A stretch of 64,000 bases of DNA from positions 45,889-109,888 of the forward strand of contig JBHEMX010000101.1 in assembly GCA_046262355.1 (NCBI GenBank), read 5' to 3'. Both the position numbers and the translations under genes were made by a program. Positions 15,816-23,541 of the stretch are shown here, piece after piece. The stretch comes from DATADD01 sp046262355. Lineage in GTDB: Bacteria > Actinomycetota > CADDZG01 > WHSQ01. Position 1 is the first letter of the stretch. Each line of letters begins with the position of its first letter. Below the pieces are notes generated by a model, which searched no databases, was not told the DNA's origin, and was given only the letters and a program-made list of their open reading frames with translations.

Positions 15816-15930
15816 GCCGACTTTGCCGAACTTTCGCCGAACTTTCCCCGTATTACGGGTCGGTCCCATAAGCGTGTAGGCAGCCTGCCCAAGCCAGAAA
15901 GGCTCATATTGCCCTACTTTTGCCCTACTT
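15816..15930. repeat. Two short tandem repeats in a convergent intergenic region
   Basis: At 15816-15846 three imperfect copies of GCCGAACTTTC; at 15909-15930 two perfect copies of TTGCCCTACTT. Between them CCGTATTACGG is an 11-bp palindrome (15847-15860 area), and ACGGGTCGGT occurs twice. The region lies between convergent genes and may end transcription from both sides. Confidence 0.55.
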
Positions 15931-15951
15931 TTGCGGTACCACGGGTCGGTA

Positions 15952-16255
15952 TCAGGTCGTTCCCAGTCCATGAAGCACCATGAAGATGCCCTCACCGGCG
16001 AAGCGGGCGGTGGTCGGCCCTGTGCCCTCCCATCGGTAGCGCCACGGACCGGGCTGATCCGGGGTCAGTGCGACGACGTAACGGCCGGTCAAGCGTTCGT
16101 GGCGGACCTCGGGGTCGGTCCCGTAGATCTTCGTCACCTTGGTTCCACTCCGGCTTCTCGATGCTCAGCACGACTGCATTGGGATCATGGACGTGATGGC
16201 CGCCCTCGAACAGGGCCTCGAGCACTACGGCCTGACCGTGAGCATAGACGTTCAA
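15952..16255 (-). pseudogene. Phage Ig-like structural protein, one frameshift
   Basis: The first part (TTG 16255, NVYAHGQAVVLEALFEGG ... IEKPEW) and the second part (KIYGTDPEV ... GRYVVALTPDQPGPWRYRW) together make the familiar small phage protein with an Ig/FN3-like fold. They are in different frames. Removing one base near 16140 joins them as EKPEWTKVTKIYGT. Such proteins usually lie in head-tail clusters. It may be a true mutation, an assembly error, or less likely a programmed slip; no canonical slippery site is present. Confidence 0.55.
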
Positions 16256-16270
16256 CCTGGGCGCCGGGTC

Positions 16271-16501
16271 TCAGGACGGGAGGGGATGGAGCCCCGTAGG
16301 GCGAGCATCTGTGAGGCGGGTCTGGTCGGCCAGGGGCGCTCGGGTCCGAAGCTGAACCCAGCATCGTCCGGAGGCGTCACGGACACCGAGGCCCGTCGTC
16401 TCCCAGCCGACCTCGACCTCGACTCCGGAGACGTAGCTGATGATCTCGTCGACATCAGAAGACGGCCGAGCAGGGCCATCCCAGCCAGGGAGCACGCCCA
16501 T
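16271..16501 (-). CDS. Hypothetical element protein (uncertain)
   Basis: 76 residues from ATG 16501. The middle (DVDEIISYVSGVEVEVGW) looks like real protein and the alternative frame here is low-complexity, so this frame is preferred. Start and function are uncertain. The gene lies between the phage Ig-like remnant and an operator-like repeat 11 bp upstream. Confidence 0.35.
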   Translation of the reverse strand: MGVLPGWDGPARPSSDVDEIISYVSGVEVEVGWETTGLGVRDASGRCWVQLRTRAPLADQTRLTDARPTGLHPLPS

Positions 16502-16512
16502 CCCTTCAGGCC

Positions 16513-16532
16513 CACGTAATACCGCTTATGTG
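16513..16532. promoter_or_regulatory. Operator-like inverted repeat, copy 5
   Basis: CACGTA-N8-TATGTG (16513-16518 and 16527-16532). One base from consensus. Directly upstream of the leftward ORF at 16501. Confidence 0.55.
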
Positions 16533-16596
16533 GCCAGGCGAGGGGTGCATCCGCAGACTGGGAGAGCCTCGGGATGCAACCACCTCGCCCGACGCC

Positions 16597-17124
16597 TTAG
16601 CTCTTCTGTGAGCGCTGCCATGCGGCGACATCCGCATAGGGCACGTTCGGGTCGACGGCCCAGCGTTCCAGGGCTTCCTCATGCTCACGGCGGTAGTCCC
16701 ACAGAGGACCGCCAGGGGTCGCATCCACGCCTGCCTCGATCTCCCCCTCGGGGCCGCTATAACGCTCCAGCATGGCGTAGGCCTCGCCGGGGTCCGGCTC
16801 CTGTGCGATGGCGCGCCGTGCCACCTCGGGCACCTGGAGCAGAAGCAGCCAGTCGATCCCGGAGGCCGTGGCATGAGGGGTCTGCATCGTAGGCCGTGAC
16901 GGCACTGCGGGCTTCGGCTCCTTCGGGGCTGTCGCCACCAGGTCTGCGATGGGATGAGGCCGGTGCAGTGCGGCTAGCTGCTGCTGCGCTCGTTCAGGAT
17001 CATTCTGCACCCGGCGCTCCCATTCGTAGCGCTCCCCCTCTTGGATTTTCCCGTCGTTGATGGCCTTCTGCACCACCTGCTGCACGCCTTCGTGAAAGAA
17101 CATGGAGTCCCTGTAATCGCTCAT
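16597..17124 (-). CDS. Element protein with helical N-terminus, unknown function
   Basis: 175 residues from ATG 17124 after AAAGGG. It opens SDYRDSMFFHEGVQQVVQKA, continues with a charged helix (EGERYEWERRVQNDPERAQQ), then a proline-rich linker, and ends with a helical domain (EVARRAIAQEPDPGEAYAML ... EEALERWAVD). It has the composition of a phage accessory or scaffold protein but no diagnostic motif. It is 2 bp from the preceding zinc-ribbon gene, so they share a transcript. Confidence 0.55.
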   Translation of the reverse strand: MSDYRDSMFFHEGVQQVVQKAINDGKIQEGERYEWERRVQNDPERAQQQLAALHRPHPIADLVATAPKEPKPAVPSRPTMQTPHATASGIDWLLLLQVPEVARRAIAQEPDPGEAYAMLERYSGPEGEIEAGVDATPGGPLWDYRREHEEALERWAVDPNVPYADVAAWQRSQKS

Positions 17125-17126
17125 CA

Positions 17127-17333
17127 CTACCCTTTCTGCTCTATCAGTACGTTGCCGTTGCCGCCGTCGCCCCGAGACTCTTGACTCCGCCAGCCCCTCT
17201 CGTAGATCAGCTCCAGAGGCTTGTCGCACTTGATGCACCATGCACCCGTTATCCGCGCGTAGGTCCAGACGCCGTAGCGACAGCGGGGACACTGAAGCTC
17301 GGAGAAGAAGCGGGGACCGACCGTGCCTACCAT
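17127..17333 (-). CDS. Small zinc-ribbon protein
   Basis: 68 residues. CPRC and CIKC separated by 16 residues form a four-cysteine zinc ribbon, preceded by a short beta region (GTVGPRFFSELQ). ATG 17333, with GGAG only a few bases upstream. An operator-like repeat (17339-17358) touches the RBS, so a bound repressor would block this start directly. Confidence 0.6.
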   Translation of the reverse strand: MVGTVGPRFFSELQCPRCRYGVWTYARITGAWCIKCDKPLELIYERGWRSQESRGDGGNGNVLIEQKG

Positions 17334-17338
17334 CGCTC

Positions 17339-17358
17339 CACATAGAGGTGAATATGTG
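17339..17358. promoter_or_regulatory. Operator-like inverted repeat, copy 6
   Basis: Perfect CACATA-GAGGTGAA-TATGTG, five bases before the start codon of the zinc-ribbon gene (17333). The purine-rich spacer resembles those of copies 3 and 4. Confidence 0.68.
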
Positions 17359-17370
17359 GTGTCAGATGCA

Positions 17371-17625
17371 TCATCTCCATCGCCCCACGACCTGTCTGCA
17401 CATCCGACAGTAGTGAACCGCAACTGCCACCTGAACGGCACCCTCGTGAGTGCAAGTCCCTTCGCTGCTCGGCTGCTTCACGTCCTTCTCTGAGCGAGGG
17501 ATCAGCTTGCCGTTATCGAGAGCCGCTTCAACAGCGAAGCGAACCCAATCGGATCGTGTCACGCCCGCCGATTCGGCAGCACCGTTTACACGCCGGAGTA
17601 GCACGTCGTCCCACCGCATCGTCAC
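17371..17625 (-). CDS. Ribbon-helix-helix regulator with a C-terminal zinc knuckle
   Basis: 84 residues. VTMRWDDVLLRRVNGAAE is the beta-strand plus first helix of an RHH/CopG fold; TRSDWVRFAVEAAL is the second. The tail has CTHEG ... YCRMC, a possible zinc-binding C-x-H/C-x2-C site, which is unusual for this class. GTG 17625 (or ATG 17619) is chosen from the fold and GGTGAG upstream; the open frame upstream runs through the TGTATTAC array and is not coding. RHH proteins typically repress their own genes, and the array lies just upstream. Confidence 0.7.
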   Translation of the reverse strand: MTMRWDDVLLRRVNGAAESAGVTRSDWVRFAVEAALDNGKLIPRSEKDVKQPSSEGTCTHEGAVQVAVAVHYCRMCRQVVGRWR

Positions 17626-17646
17626 GATGCTCACCGGCCCACACCC

Positions 17647-17714
17647 TGTATTACGCGAGGGGTCTGTCTTACGAGAGGCCTCTGTATTACCCAAGAGAGG
17701 CCACCGTGTATTAC
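17647..17714. promoter_or_regulatory. Four-copy TGTATTAC array upstream of the RHH gene
   Basis: TGTATTAC (17647-17654), TGTCTTAC (17665-17672), TGTATTAC (17683-17690) and TGTATTAC (17707-17714), spaced 18, 18 and 24 bp. The first three are followed by GAGG(G/C)-type text, so the unit is about 18 bp. The array starts 22 bp upstream of the RHH start codon. This is the layout of multi-site operators for RHH dimers; an iteron-type replication site is an alternative. Confidence 0.65.
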
Positions 17715-17722
17715 AGGAGCCA

Positions 17723-17815
17723 TCACGGCATACCGCCTTCGACAACGGCCTCGTCCTCGAGCCTCAGGTAGTCGAGTGGGTCCACCCGCACCGCTATGAG
17801 CTGAGGTCGTGTCAC
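17723..17815 (-). CDS. Very short coupled ORF (uncertain)
   Basis: 30 residues from GTG 17815, overlapping the stop of the upstream HTH gene as GTGA (VTRPQLIAVRVDPLDYLRLE). The coupling and sensible composition support it, but the length does not allow a firm call. Confidence 0.3.
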   Translation of the reverse strand: MTRPQLIAVRVDPLDYLRLEDEAVVEGGMP

Positions 17816-18099
17816 CACCGCCTCGCCTTCCATCCCAGGCGTCCGCAGGTAGGGCAGCCACGCTCGCTGCCGAGGATCGCCCGGACATCTCGGTTGATCG
17901 TGGGATAAGGGACTTCGAGCTGCTCCGCTATGCGGGCCTGCGTGCCTCGCTGCGTGCCGTAACGAAAGAGCAGCTCTGCGACCTTCACCCTGCGCTGGTT
18001 CATCGTCAGTTGGCGGCGGCGGTTGTAGCGAGCACGGCCCTGTGCCCGGCGGTAGACCTCGCTCTGAGACGTTGGCTGACTCCAAGCAGCCTTGGTCAC
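17812..18099 (-). CDS. Helix-turn-helix protein with C-terminal zinc site
   Basis: 95 residues from GTG 18099. A basic N-tail (RRAQGRARYNRRRQ), then RVKVAELLFRYGTQRGTQARIAEQLEVPYPTINRDVRAIL is a helix-turn-helix of the recombinase/sigma-4 type, quoted in parts: TQARIAEQLEVPYPTINRDV is the HTH itself. It ends with a single C-x2-C (CPTCG). Probably DNA-binding; target unknown. Confidence 0.6.
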   Translation of the reverse strand: MTKAAWSQPTSQSEVYRRAQGRARYNRRRQLTMNQRRVKVAELLFRYGTQRGTQARIAEQLEVPYPTINRDVRAILGSERGCPTCGRLGWKARRW

Positions 18100-18159
18100 G
18101 CTTGCGATCCTGGGCCTCCTCTCACAGATAAGCCGTTGGGGAACCAGCTAAACGGTCGC

Positions 18160-18321
18160 TTAGTCACCTGGGGCCTCTTCGAGCTTTTCTGCGAAGCGTC
18201 TCCAGTAGTTCGTGATGTCCGCTCTGGTGTTCGCTGGAGGGGTTAGGAGGGCGGCGGGCATGCGGGACTCGGCGACGATGAGTTCTGCTTCGTGGATGAT
18301 TTCCGTTTGCTGCTCTTCCAT
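18160..18321 (-). CDS. Short element protein, 53 residues
   Basis: ATG 18321 to TAA 18160: MEEQQTEIIHEAELIV ... ANTRADITNYWRRFAEKLEE. A purine-rich GAAGAGGGATAG precedes it and partly overlaps the preceding stop region (5-bp gap). Mostly helical. It sits in the tail-protein operon downstream of the tape measure. Function unknown. Confidence 0.5.
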   Translation of the reverse strand: MEEQQTEIIHEAELIVAESRMPAALLTPPANTRADITNYWRRFAEKLEEAPGD

Positions 18322-18326
18322 TTGGG

Positions 18327-18518
18327 CTATCCCTCTTCCTTGCGGCGGATGAAGGCTAGTTGTGCCATCAGTTCCGCCACGGTGAACGAGACATCGCTCA
18401 CAGCTAGTGCGAAGCCCCGGGGCAGATCGCCGTCATCGACGAAACGGGTGAAATCAGTCAACACCGTCTGCTCACGGATACGAGGATCGTAGCGACAGCG
18501 CATAACAGGGCGTCTCAT
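18327..18518 (-). CDS. Short element protein, 63 residues
   Basis: From ATG 18518 (or the in-frame ATG 18503). CRYDPRIREQTVLTDFTRFV is followed by DLPRGFALAVSDVSFTVAEL. Two alternating strands and helices; no recognised family. It continues the leftward operon. Confidence 0.5.
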   Translation of the reverse strand: MRRPVMRCRYDPRIREQTVLTDFTRFVDDGDLPRGFALAVSDVSFTVAELMAQLAFIRRKEEG

Positions 18519-18525
18519 CGGGGGC

Positions 18526-18648
18526 TTAGGGCCTTCTTTCTCTCTTGTTCCCGCAAGTCGAGAAGTGTCTTCTCGCTGGAGCGTTCGACGATGGGGCGAT
18601 CGAGATCAGCCCATGCTCAAAGCCGGTGTTGAAAACGAGTTCAGGCAT
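18526..18648 (-). CDS. Short ORF with good start, possibly frameshifted
   Basis: 40 residues from ATG 18648, which has AGGGAG three to four bases upstream and overlaps the previous stop by 8 bp. After about 16 residues (MPELVFNTGFEHGLI) another frame gives more protein-like text (DRPIVERSSEKTLLDLREQ) ending in a TGA that overlaps the next ATG. A one-base shift near 18600 may therefore have split this gene, or it may be a frameshift-expressed pair. Confidence 0.35.
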   Translation of the reverse strand: MPELVFNTGFEHGLISIAPSSNAPARRHFSTCGNKRERRP

Positions 18649-19180
18649 CGTCTCCCTGCCTCAGCCGTGGACCTGCGCCGTAGGCGACATCAAAGATGAT
18701 GGGCTCGTCGGGGTCGCCATCAATGAAGTGGACGAGGACGAGCTTGCCCTGGAGCAGCTTCCAGATCTCCGCTTTCTTGCCGCCCATTGGGTCTTCGACC
18801 TTGGCTTCCGCCACCCAGCGTGTCGCGACGCCCTTCTTGATCCGGCTCTCGTCGAGATCGACGGTGCCCGCCTCCCGGTCACGGTAGCGCAGCACCGGCC
18901 AGGTCTTGAGGTCCATGTACTCGCTCGGTCCCTCTCGGGTCTCGGTGGACTCAAGCAACTGGAGTGTGATGAGGACGCTCGCCATCGTGATGCAAGGCCC
19001 GAAGTAGATGCCCTTCCAGGCGTTCATGCCGGGTCCCTTGAGTTCCACCAGGGGACCGGCCGGAGGAGGGCTGGCGTTGACCACGCGTGCAGAGATGAAG
19101 CCCTGCCACTGCTTCGGTATGTCGCCGCCGGGCTCCTTGATGAGCGCCTTGGCGATGTCGGAGCGGTCGGGTCTAGGCAT
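18641..19180 (-). CDS. Tail-associated protein downstream of tape measure
   Basis: 179 residues from ATG 19180, overlapping the tape-measure stop (TGATG). A mixed beta-rich protein (PLVELKGPGMNAWKGIYFGP, later KLVLVHFIDGDPDEPIIFDV). Position directly after the tape measure is where distal-tail or minor-tail proteins lie in siphophages; the sequence itself carries no diagnostic motif I recognise. Confidence 0.55.
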   Translation of the reverse strand: MPRPDRSDIAKALIKEPGGDIPKQWQGFISARVVNASPPPAGPLVELKGPGMNAWKGIYFGPCITMASVLITLQLLESTETREGPSEYMDLKTWPVLRYRDREAGTVDLDESRIKKGVATRWVAEAKVEDPMGGKKAEIWKLLQGKLVLVHFIDGDPDEPIIFDVAYGAGPRLRQGDDA

Positions 19181-22008
19181 CAGTGGCGAGCAATCACGTT
19201 GCTGATGTAGCGCTGGACCGCTTTGCCGACCTGAACCGGATCGGTCACGCCGTTGACCTGGATGGCGCCGGGATGGATGTGGACCGTGGCCGTGCGGGGC
19301 CTGCCGAGGCCGTCCATCCTGCTTACGTTCGGGCCACTGAGCGGGATGTGAGCTTCAAGGATGGGACCCTGCCGGATGGTTGCCGGGCCTTGCACGATCC
19401 CGCCCCTATCCATCGCAAGGTGAAGGTGATCGTCGTGGCCTCCCACCGGGGAAGGGATGCCACGGCCGTCGAAGAAGAGCTGCGTCGGCCCCTTCCGGGC
19501 CAGGCGGGTGAAGAGGGCACTGAGGCGTTGTGGCTCGTCGAGGCCGGGCCAGTTCACGTCGATGGCACGGCCTTGGTAGTGATACGAGCCGGGGGCGTGG
19601 ACGGGGTCGACTCCTCCGAAGGCGGGATGCTCTCCCACGGAGAAGCCTTGGCGCTGGAGCTGGCGCCCGATCTTGACCAGACCTCCGCCGCGGAGTCTTG
19701 GACCGTCTGCGTACTGAGAGGCAGAGGAGGCGAGCCGTCCGGCATTGGTCTGGATCTGAAGCTGCATGTTTCGGGGCAAGCCTCGTAGCGAGCGGTCGAG
19801 GCGATCTACCTTGTCGGCTGCGTTCATCGTTTGGCGGGCGAGGGAGAACATCTTGTCATCAATGCGCTCGAGGTCCTGCTGGGCGTACTTGCCTCGATGA
19901 TGGAGGCGGTCATAGGCATCTCTGAGGCTGGCGATGGCTTCGGTGTAGCCGCCCGCCCCCTTCTCGACCCAGAGGAGACGCTCTCGGAGAATCTTGAGCG
20001 CAGTAGCGAAGTCCCCTTGCTTCATCAGGTTGCGGACGGTCGCCTCACGGCCCTTGCTGAGCGCGCCGGGGATGTCCTCGAGCTTGTCGATGTAGCCGCC
20101 GAGAACGCCTCTGAGCTTGCGGGTGGCGGCAGCTTGGCGGTCGGCGTTGGACTCGAACTTCAGGCCCCAGGCATCGAGCGCTTGGAACATGGTCGAGAGG
20201 ACGGGCGTGTTCTCCCAGGTCGTCGCAATCCCTTTGAGTATCCGGCCGCCGAGGTCGTTGCCTGCGTCCTCCGCCTTGGCTCGCATGAACTGGCCCCCGG
20301 CGAGACCCGCAGCGAGTGCCGCAGCCGCCGAAAGACCACCCGCTATACCGGCTCCACCTCCTGCGGGTCCTCCAGTGGGGACAGTAGTGGGCGCTGGCGG
20401 TCCACCACGGAAGCCGAATATCTGCTTGAGGAACCCAATGACGCCAGCGCTCTTGCCTGCAGCCGTGGCCGTGGCAATGCCGGTAAGCGCCCTCCCCATC
20501 CCGAACAGACCTCGTATCAAGATGCCGCCAGGGCTGAACTTCCACAGGGCCGTGAGCGCAAGGTACTGGACCACGAACTTCTTGAGCAGCGGGTGCTTCT
20601 CGAAGAGGTTGACGGCCACCTTGGTGAAGCCGCTCCATGCGTCGATGAGCTGGCGCAGCGGGCCGGTCTCCGTGCCGAAGATCCGGAACAGCCTTCCGAG
20701 GTTCAAGGCGAGATCCAAGATGCTGTTGAGGAACCGTGGCGTCGCGGTCTTGAGGATGTCGATGATGAGAGGCAGGAACTCTGTCCTGATGCGCCGGATA
20801 AAGGGCGCCGTATCGAAGCCTCGGCTGACCTCTCCGATGCCGAGGGCGAGATCACGGATGAGGCGCACGAACTCTTTCCACACCGGGATGCCGCTGGCTG
20901 CGAAGTCGGCGATGGCTTTGATGCCGCTCTTGCTCTCGGTCCAGTCGGCCCACCGCTCGACCGTGCGGGTGGTGAACTCAAGCATCTTGCGGCCAGCCGG
21001 GAAGGCGGCGTTGAAGATCCCCATGATGACCCGCCCGAACCCGATGAAGAGGCGGGTGAGGAGCTGGATGCTGGTGCGGGCTCGCATGAAGAACTGCTCG
21101 AGCGGGCTGCCCTCGGTGCGTTGACCCCGAGCCCAGCCCCGAAAGGCCTCGCTGAGGCCGAGGGCGAAGCGACCCATCCAGCGGGTCAGGGGGATCGCCA
21201 CCACGGTGATGTGGCGGAAGGCCTGGGCGATGTTCGTTAGACCCCGGAGCCCGATCTGGAGTAGCTCACGGTTGAGGCCGAGAAGCGAGCCGACATCGGC
21301 TCTGAAGCCTTGGCCCTGGACTATTCGTGCCCAGCGCTCGCCCCACTGCCCGAAGAGGTTAGAGATGAACCCCACCTCGCGCCGGATGGTGGGGAGGTAG
21401 CTGACCAGCGCACCGAACCCTGCCTGAAGCCCCGGCATGAGGTTGTTGATGGCAACGTCTCGAAGCTGCTCAAAGGCAGGCATGATCGAGCGGATCTGGA
21501 ATGCAAAGGGCCGCAGCGCACGTGGCACCGCCTTGATGGCGTCGTTGAACGACTCATTGGAAGCAGTAGCAGCGGCCATGACTTCCTTGAGGCCGCTCAG
21601 CCCCAGAGTCAAGACACCGACACTCGAGAAGGCTGCGAAGGCCACCGAGGGGATCGCCGCTAAGCCAGCGGCGGCAGGAGCGATGGCCGATGCGAGGCCG
21701 GTGAGCGCACCGGCTGCCTGCGTGGCGAGGGTCACGACGAGACGCATGCCGCCGATCATTGCGGGCCACTTGATGATGCTGATGAGCTTCTGAAGCCCGC
21801 TCACGGTAAAGAAGAGGCGCTTCATCTTGTCGGAGAACAGGTCGGTGGTGAGGCTCGCTCGGCGCATCTTGCGATCCGTTCGTTGGACCTCGTCTCCGAG
21901 CTGTTCGACTTCCTCGCGCGTGTTCTCCAAGGCACGCTGGGCTCGCAGTGCGCCTTGCACCTCGAGACGTGCCGTTATCTTGCGGGGATCTCCCCCGAGC
22001 GGGCTCAC
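19180..22008 (-). CDS. Phage tail tape-measure protein with C-terminal M15-type peptidase domain
   Basis: 942 residues from GTG 22008 with GGAGG seven bases upstream. An N-terminal coiled coil (ALENTREEVEQLGDEVQRTD) is followed by long hydrophobic and helical stretches with aromatic spacing (FNAAFPAG, LFRIFG) and a glycine-rich membrane-like segment near the middle. At about residues 800-865 an M15/VanY-like zinc peptidase signature appears: SYHYQGRAIDVN (His and Asp ligands) and GGHDDHLHL (third ligand and catalytic area). Such domains help a tail cross peptidoglycan. The C-terminus has HIHPGAIQVNG, a common tape-measure end motif. Length would set the tail at roughly 140 nm by the usual ruler rule (inference). 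Confidence 0.9.
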   Translation of the reverse strand: MSPLGGDPRKITARLEVQGALRAQRALENTREEVEQLGDEVQRTDRKMRRASLTTDLFSDKMKRLFFTVSGLQKLISIIKWPAMIGGMRLVVTLATQAAGALTGLASAIAPAAAGLAAIPSVAFAAFSSVGVLTLGLSGLKEVMAAATASNESFNDAIKAVPRALRPFAFQIRSIMPAFEQLRDVAINNLMPGLQAGFGALVSYLPTIRREVGFISNLFGQWGERWARIVQGQGFRADVGSLLGLNRELLQIGLRGLTNIAQAFRHITVVAIPLTRWMGRFALGLSEAFRGWARGQRTEGSPLEQFFMRARTSIQLLTRLFIGFGRVIMGIFNAAFPAGRKMLEFTTRTVERWADWTESKSGIKAIADFAASGIPVWKEFVRLIRDLALGIGEVSRGFDTAPFIRRIRTEFLPLIIDILKTATPRFLNSILDLALNLGRLFRIFGTETGPLRQLIDAWSGFTKVAVNLFEKHPLLKKFVVQYLALTALWKFSPGGILIRGLFGMGRALTGIATATAAGKSAGVIGFLKQIFGFRGGPPAPTTVPTGGPAGGGAGIAGGLSAAAALAAGLAGGQFMRAKAEDAGNDLGGRILKGIATTWENTPVLSTMFQALDAWGLKFESNADRQAAATRKLRGVLGGYIDKLEDIPGALSKGREATVRNLMKQGDFATALKILRERLLWVEKGAGGYTEAIASLRDAYDRLHHRGKYAQQDLERIDDKMFSLARQTMNAADKVDRLDRSLRGLPRNMQLQIQTNAGRLASSASQYADGPRLRGGGLVKIGRQLQRQGFSVGEHPAFGGVDPVHAPGSYHYQGRAIDVNWPGLDEPQRLSALFTRLARKGPTQLFFDGRGIPSPVGGHDDHLHLAMDRGGIVQGPATIRQGPILEAHIPLSGPNVSRMDGLGRPRTATVHIHPGAIQVNGVTDPVQVGKAVQRYISNVIARH

Positions 22009-22032
22009 GTGAGCCTCCTGACGTTTGAGTTC

Positions 22033-22218
22033 TTACACATCTACGTCGATCACCTCTGCGCTAAAGATGACGCACATGTCCGCGATGGAGAGGGTTATGC
22101 CGGTGGCCCACTGGAGCTTGAGGCGGCGCCCGGTGCTCCACAGCAGCGCAAGGGAAGCGACATCATGTGCATGATGTCGCTGGTCTGAGACAGTCCTTCG
22201 CTGCCTCGATGCAGTCAT
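22033..22218 (-). CDS. Small element protein, 61 residues
   Basis: ATG 22218 with GGAGG seven bases upstream. N-terminal basic and histidine-rich (TASRQRRTVSDQRHHAH), C-terminal hydrophobic/beta (LQWATGITLSIADMCVIFSA). The start overlaps the zinc-ribbon gene by about 56 bp, but the RBS is strong. It sits just before the tape measure. Confidence 0.5.
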   Translation of the reverse strand: MTASRQRRTVSDQRHHAHDVASLALLWSTGRRLKLQWATGITLSIADMCVIFSAEVIDVDV

Positions 22219-22459
22219 GCTGACCTCCTGCGCCAGGTATCGAGAGAGATGACGGGGGCCAGCTCGCCATCCAGGGGTAGCGTCGCTTCGGGCAGTTGAT
22301 TGCACTTGTGCTTGTGAAGGCGCAGTCGACACAACGCCAAACCAGCCACCCATGTCGGTGAACACCTCGGATGGAGTCACCCGGAGAAATGGTGCGGCCA
22401 CAGCACCGACACAAACCCAGATACCTCGCCTCTGCCTCGAACGGTTCTTTGCCCTTCAT
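22163..22459 (-). CDS. Zinc-binding element protein
   Basis: 98 residues from ATG 22459, overlapping the previous stop as ATGA. LCRCCGRTISPGD and WRCVDCAF form a four-cysteine zinc ribbon. The rest is low in recognisable features. Part of the leftward operon. Confidence 0.58.
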   Translation of the reverse strand: MKGKEPFEAEARYLGLCRCCGRTISPGDSIRGVHRHGWLVWRCVDCAFTSTSAINCPKRRYPWMASWPPSSLSIPGAGGQHDCIEAAKDCLRPATSCT

Positions 22460-23541
22460 GCGGCCTTCCGCTCCGTCCGCCAAAGCAACTTCATCTCAAG
22501 ACCCACCTGCTCGAGTACCTCGCCGGTCTGCCGGTCGAGGCAGAGGCGCTCCCGCTCCTGAAGGCGAGCAGCCCGCTTGAGTCGCCATAACTCGGTGTCG
22601 GCCTGATAGCGACGGCGCTGCTCTTTCTGGTGGTAGTCGAACTTCTCGGCCGGGCGGTCGAGAGCGACCCAGAGACCGTCATCGGTGCGCACGGCCAGCC
22701 ACGCTCCTGCAAGTCGCCGGAGACCCGTGCGTGCCGTGGAGGGATGGACACCCAGCACTTCGGCCAGCTCCATGGCGCTCATGGGCTCGGCAGCCAAACG
22801 CAAGATGTCGTACATGCGCCAGCCAGTTGCCCACCCGAACCAGAGGTCATCGCTGGGGTCGGAAGGGGCGAGTGTTTGCGAACATCCCGAGTTCTCCCGG
22901 GATGGAGAACCTTCCGGGGTGTTCGGGAATGCTCGCACTCGTGTGACCAACTGCCACGTCGAGCAAGTGCCCTGGAGCCGATGGCCTTTGTCTACCAGTC
23001 GTACGAAACGACCCCAGGAGTGACGGCGTGAGGAAACGGTGCTGACGGAGACTCCTGCCACTAGGGCAATCTGCCGGTAGCTCTCGTTCAGACGGAGCTT
23101 CCCGGCCTTGAGCGCCAGGATGCTGAACCCGGCGAGGATGCGAAGGTCGGTTGCCGCTGACCGTCCCTTCCAAGGGTGTGTCTGAACAGCTTGCCACCAC
23201 TCGAAGGTGGCGTACCGAGCCTCGGCAGCGCTCCGTAGTGCCGAGGCTCTTGTCGAAGCGGCTTTGGGGGTGCGCCTACCACGAGCAACGCCGTTGTGGA
23301 TCGTTCGCTCGGCGTCTCGTCGGGCGAGGCCGATGGCCTCCGCTTGCCCTATCAGTGTGGTGACGACGCTCTCGTCCCGAAGCTCGCCCGAAGCGAGCAG
23401 GTTACCGACGCCCGCCGCCGCAGCGAACACGGTGTCGTGCCGGTAGCCCGAAGGCGTCGTCTCGATGCGGTCGAGGGCATTGGCGAGGGCTGCCCGCCCG
23501 TACTGGGTGCCGAGGTGCCGGGGGATTTCGGCGGGCATCAC
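22456..23541 (-). CDS. Replication-type protein: primase-associated domain plus HTH domains
   Basis: 361 residues. The N-terminal ~90 (ALANALDRIETTPSGYRHDT ... RRDAERTIHNGVARG) match the small helical domain found C-terminal to phage/plasmid bifunctional primases. Two HTH segments follow: YRQIALVAGVSVSTVSSRRH near residue 165 and AMELAEVLGVHPSTARTGLR near 260. The C-terminus is a long charged helix. No catalytic primase motif is present, so it is more likely an initiator or loader than a primase. The start overlaps the preceding stop as ATGATG. It belongs to a chain of four ATGA-coupled genes. Confidence 0.65.
   Translation of the reverse strand: MMPAEIPRHLGTQYGRAALANALDRIETTPSGYRHDTVFAAAAGVGNLLASGELRDESVVTTLIGQAEAIGLARRDAERTIHNGVARGRRTPKAASTRASALRSAAEARYATFEWWQAVQTHPWKGRSAATDLRILAGFSILALKAGKLRLNESYRQIALVAGVSVSTVSSRRHSWGRFVRLVDKGHRLQGTCSTWQLVTRVRAFPNTPEGSPSRENSGCSQTLAPSDPSDDLWFGWATGWRMYDILRLAAEPMSAMELAEVLGVHPSTARTGLRRLAGAWLAVRTDDGLWVALDRPAEKFDYHQKEQRRRYQADTELWRLKRAARLQERERLCLDRQTGEVLEQVGLEMKLLWRTERKAA

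Noticed and set aside
16252..16515. Alternative 87-codon frame over the 16271-16501 region
   Set aside because: Serine/arginine-rich low-complexity text; the overlapping 76-codon frame looks more protein-like.
17647..17714. Possible short CRISPR array
   Set aside because: Repeats are only 8 bp conserved at 18-24 bp spacing, with no spacers of CRISPR length and no cas genes; operator array fits better.
19831..21240. 469-codon plus-strand open frame
   Set aside because: Antisense to the tape-measure gene, which has RBS, domain motifs and coupled neighbours.
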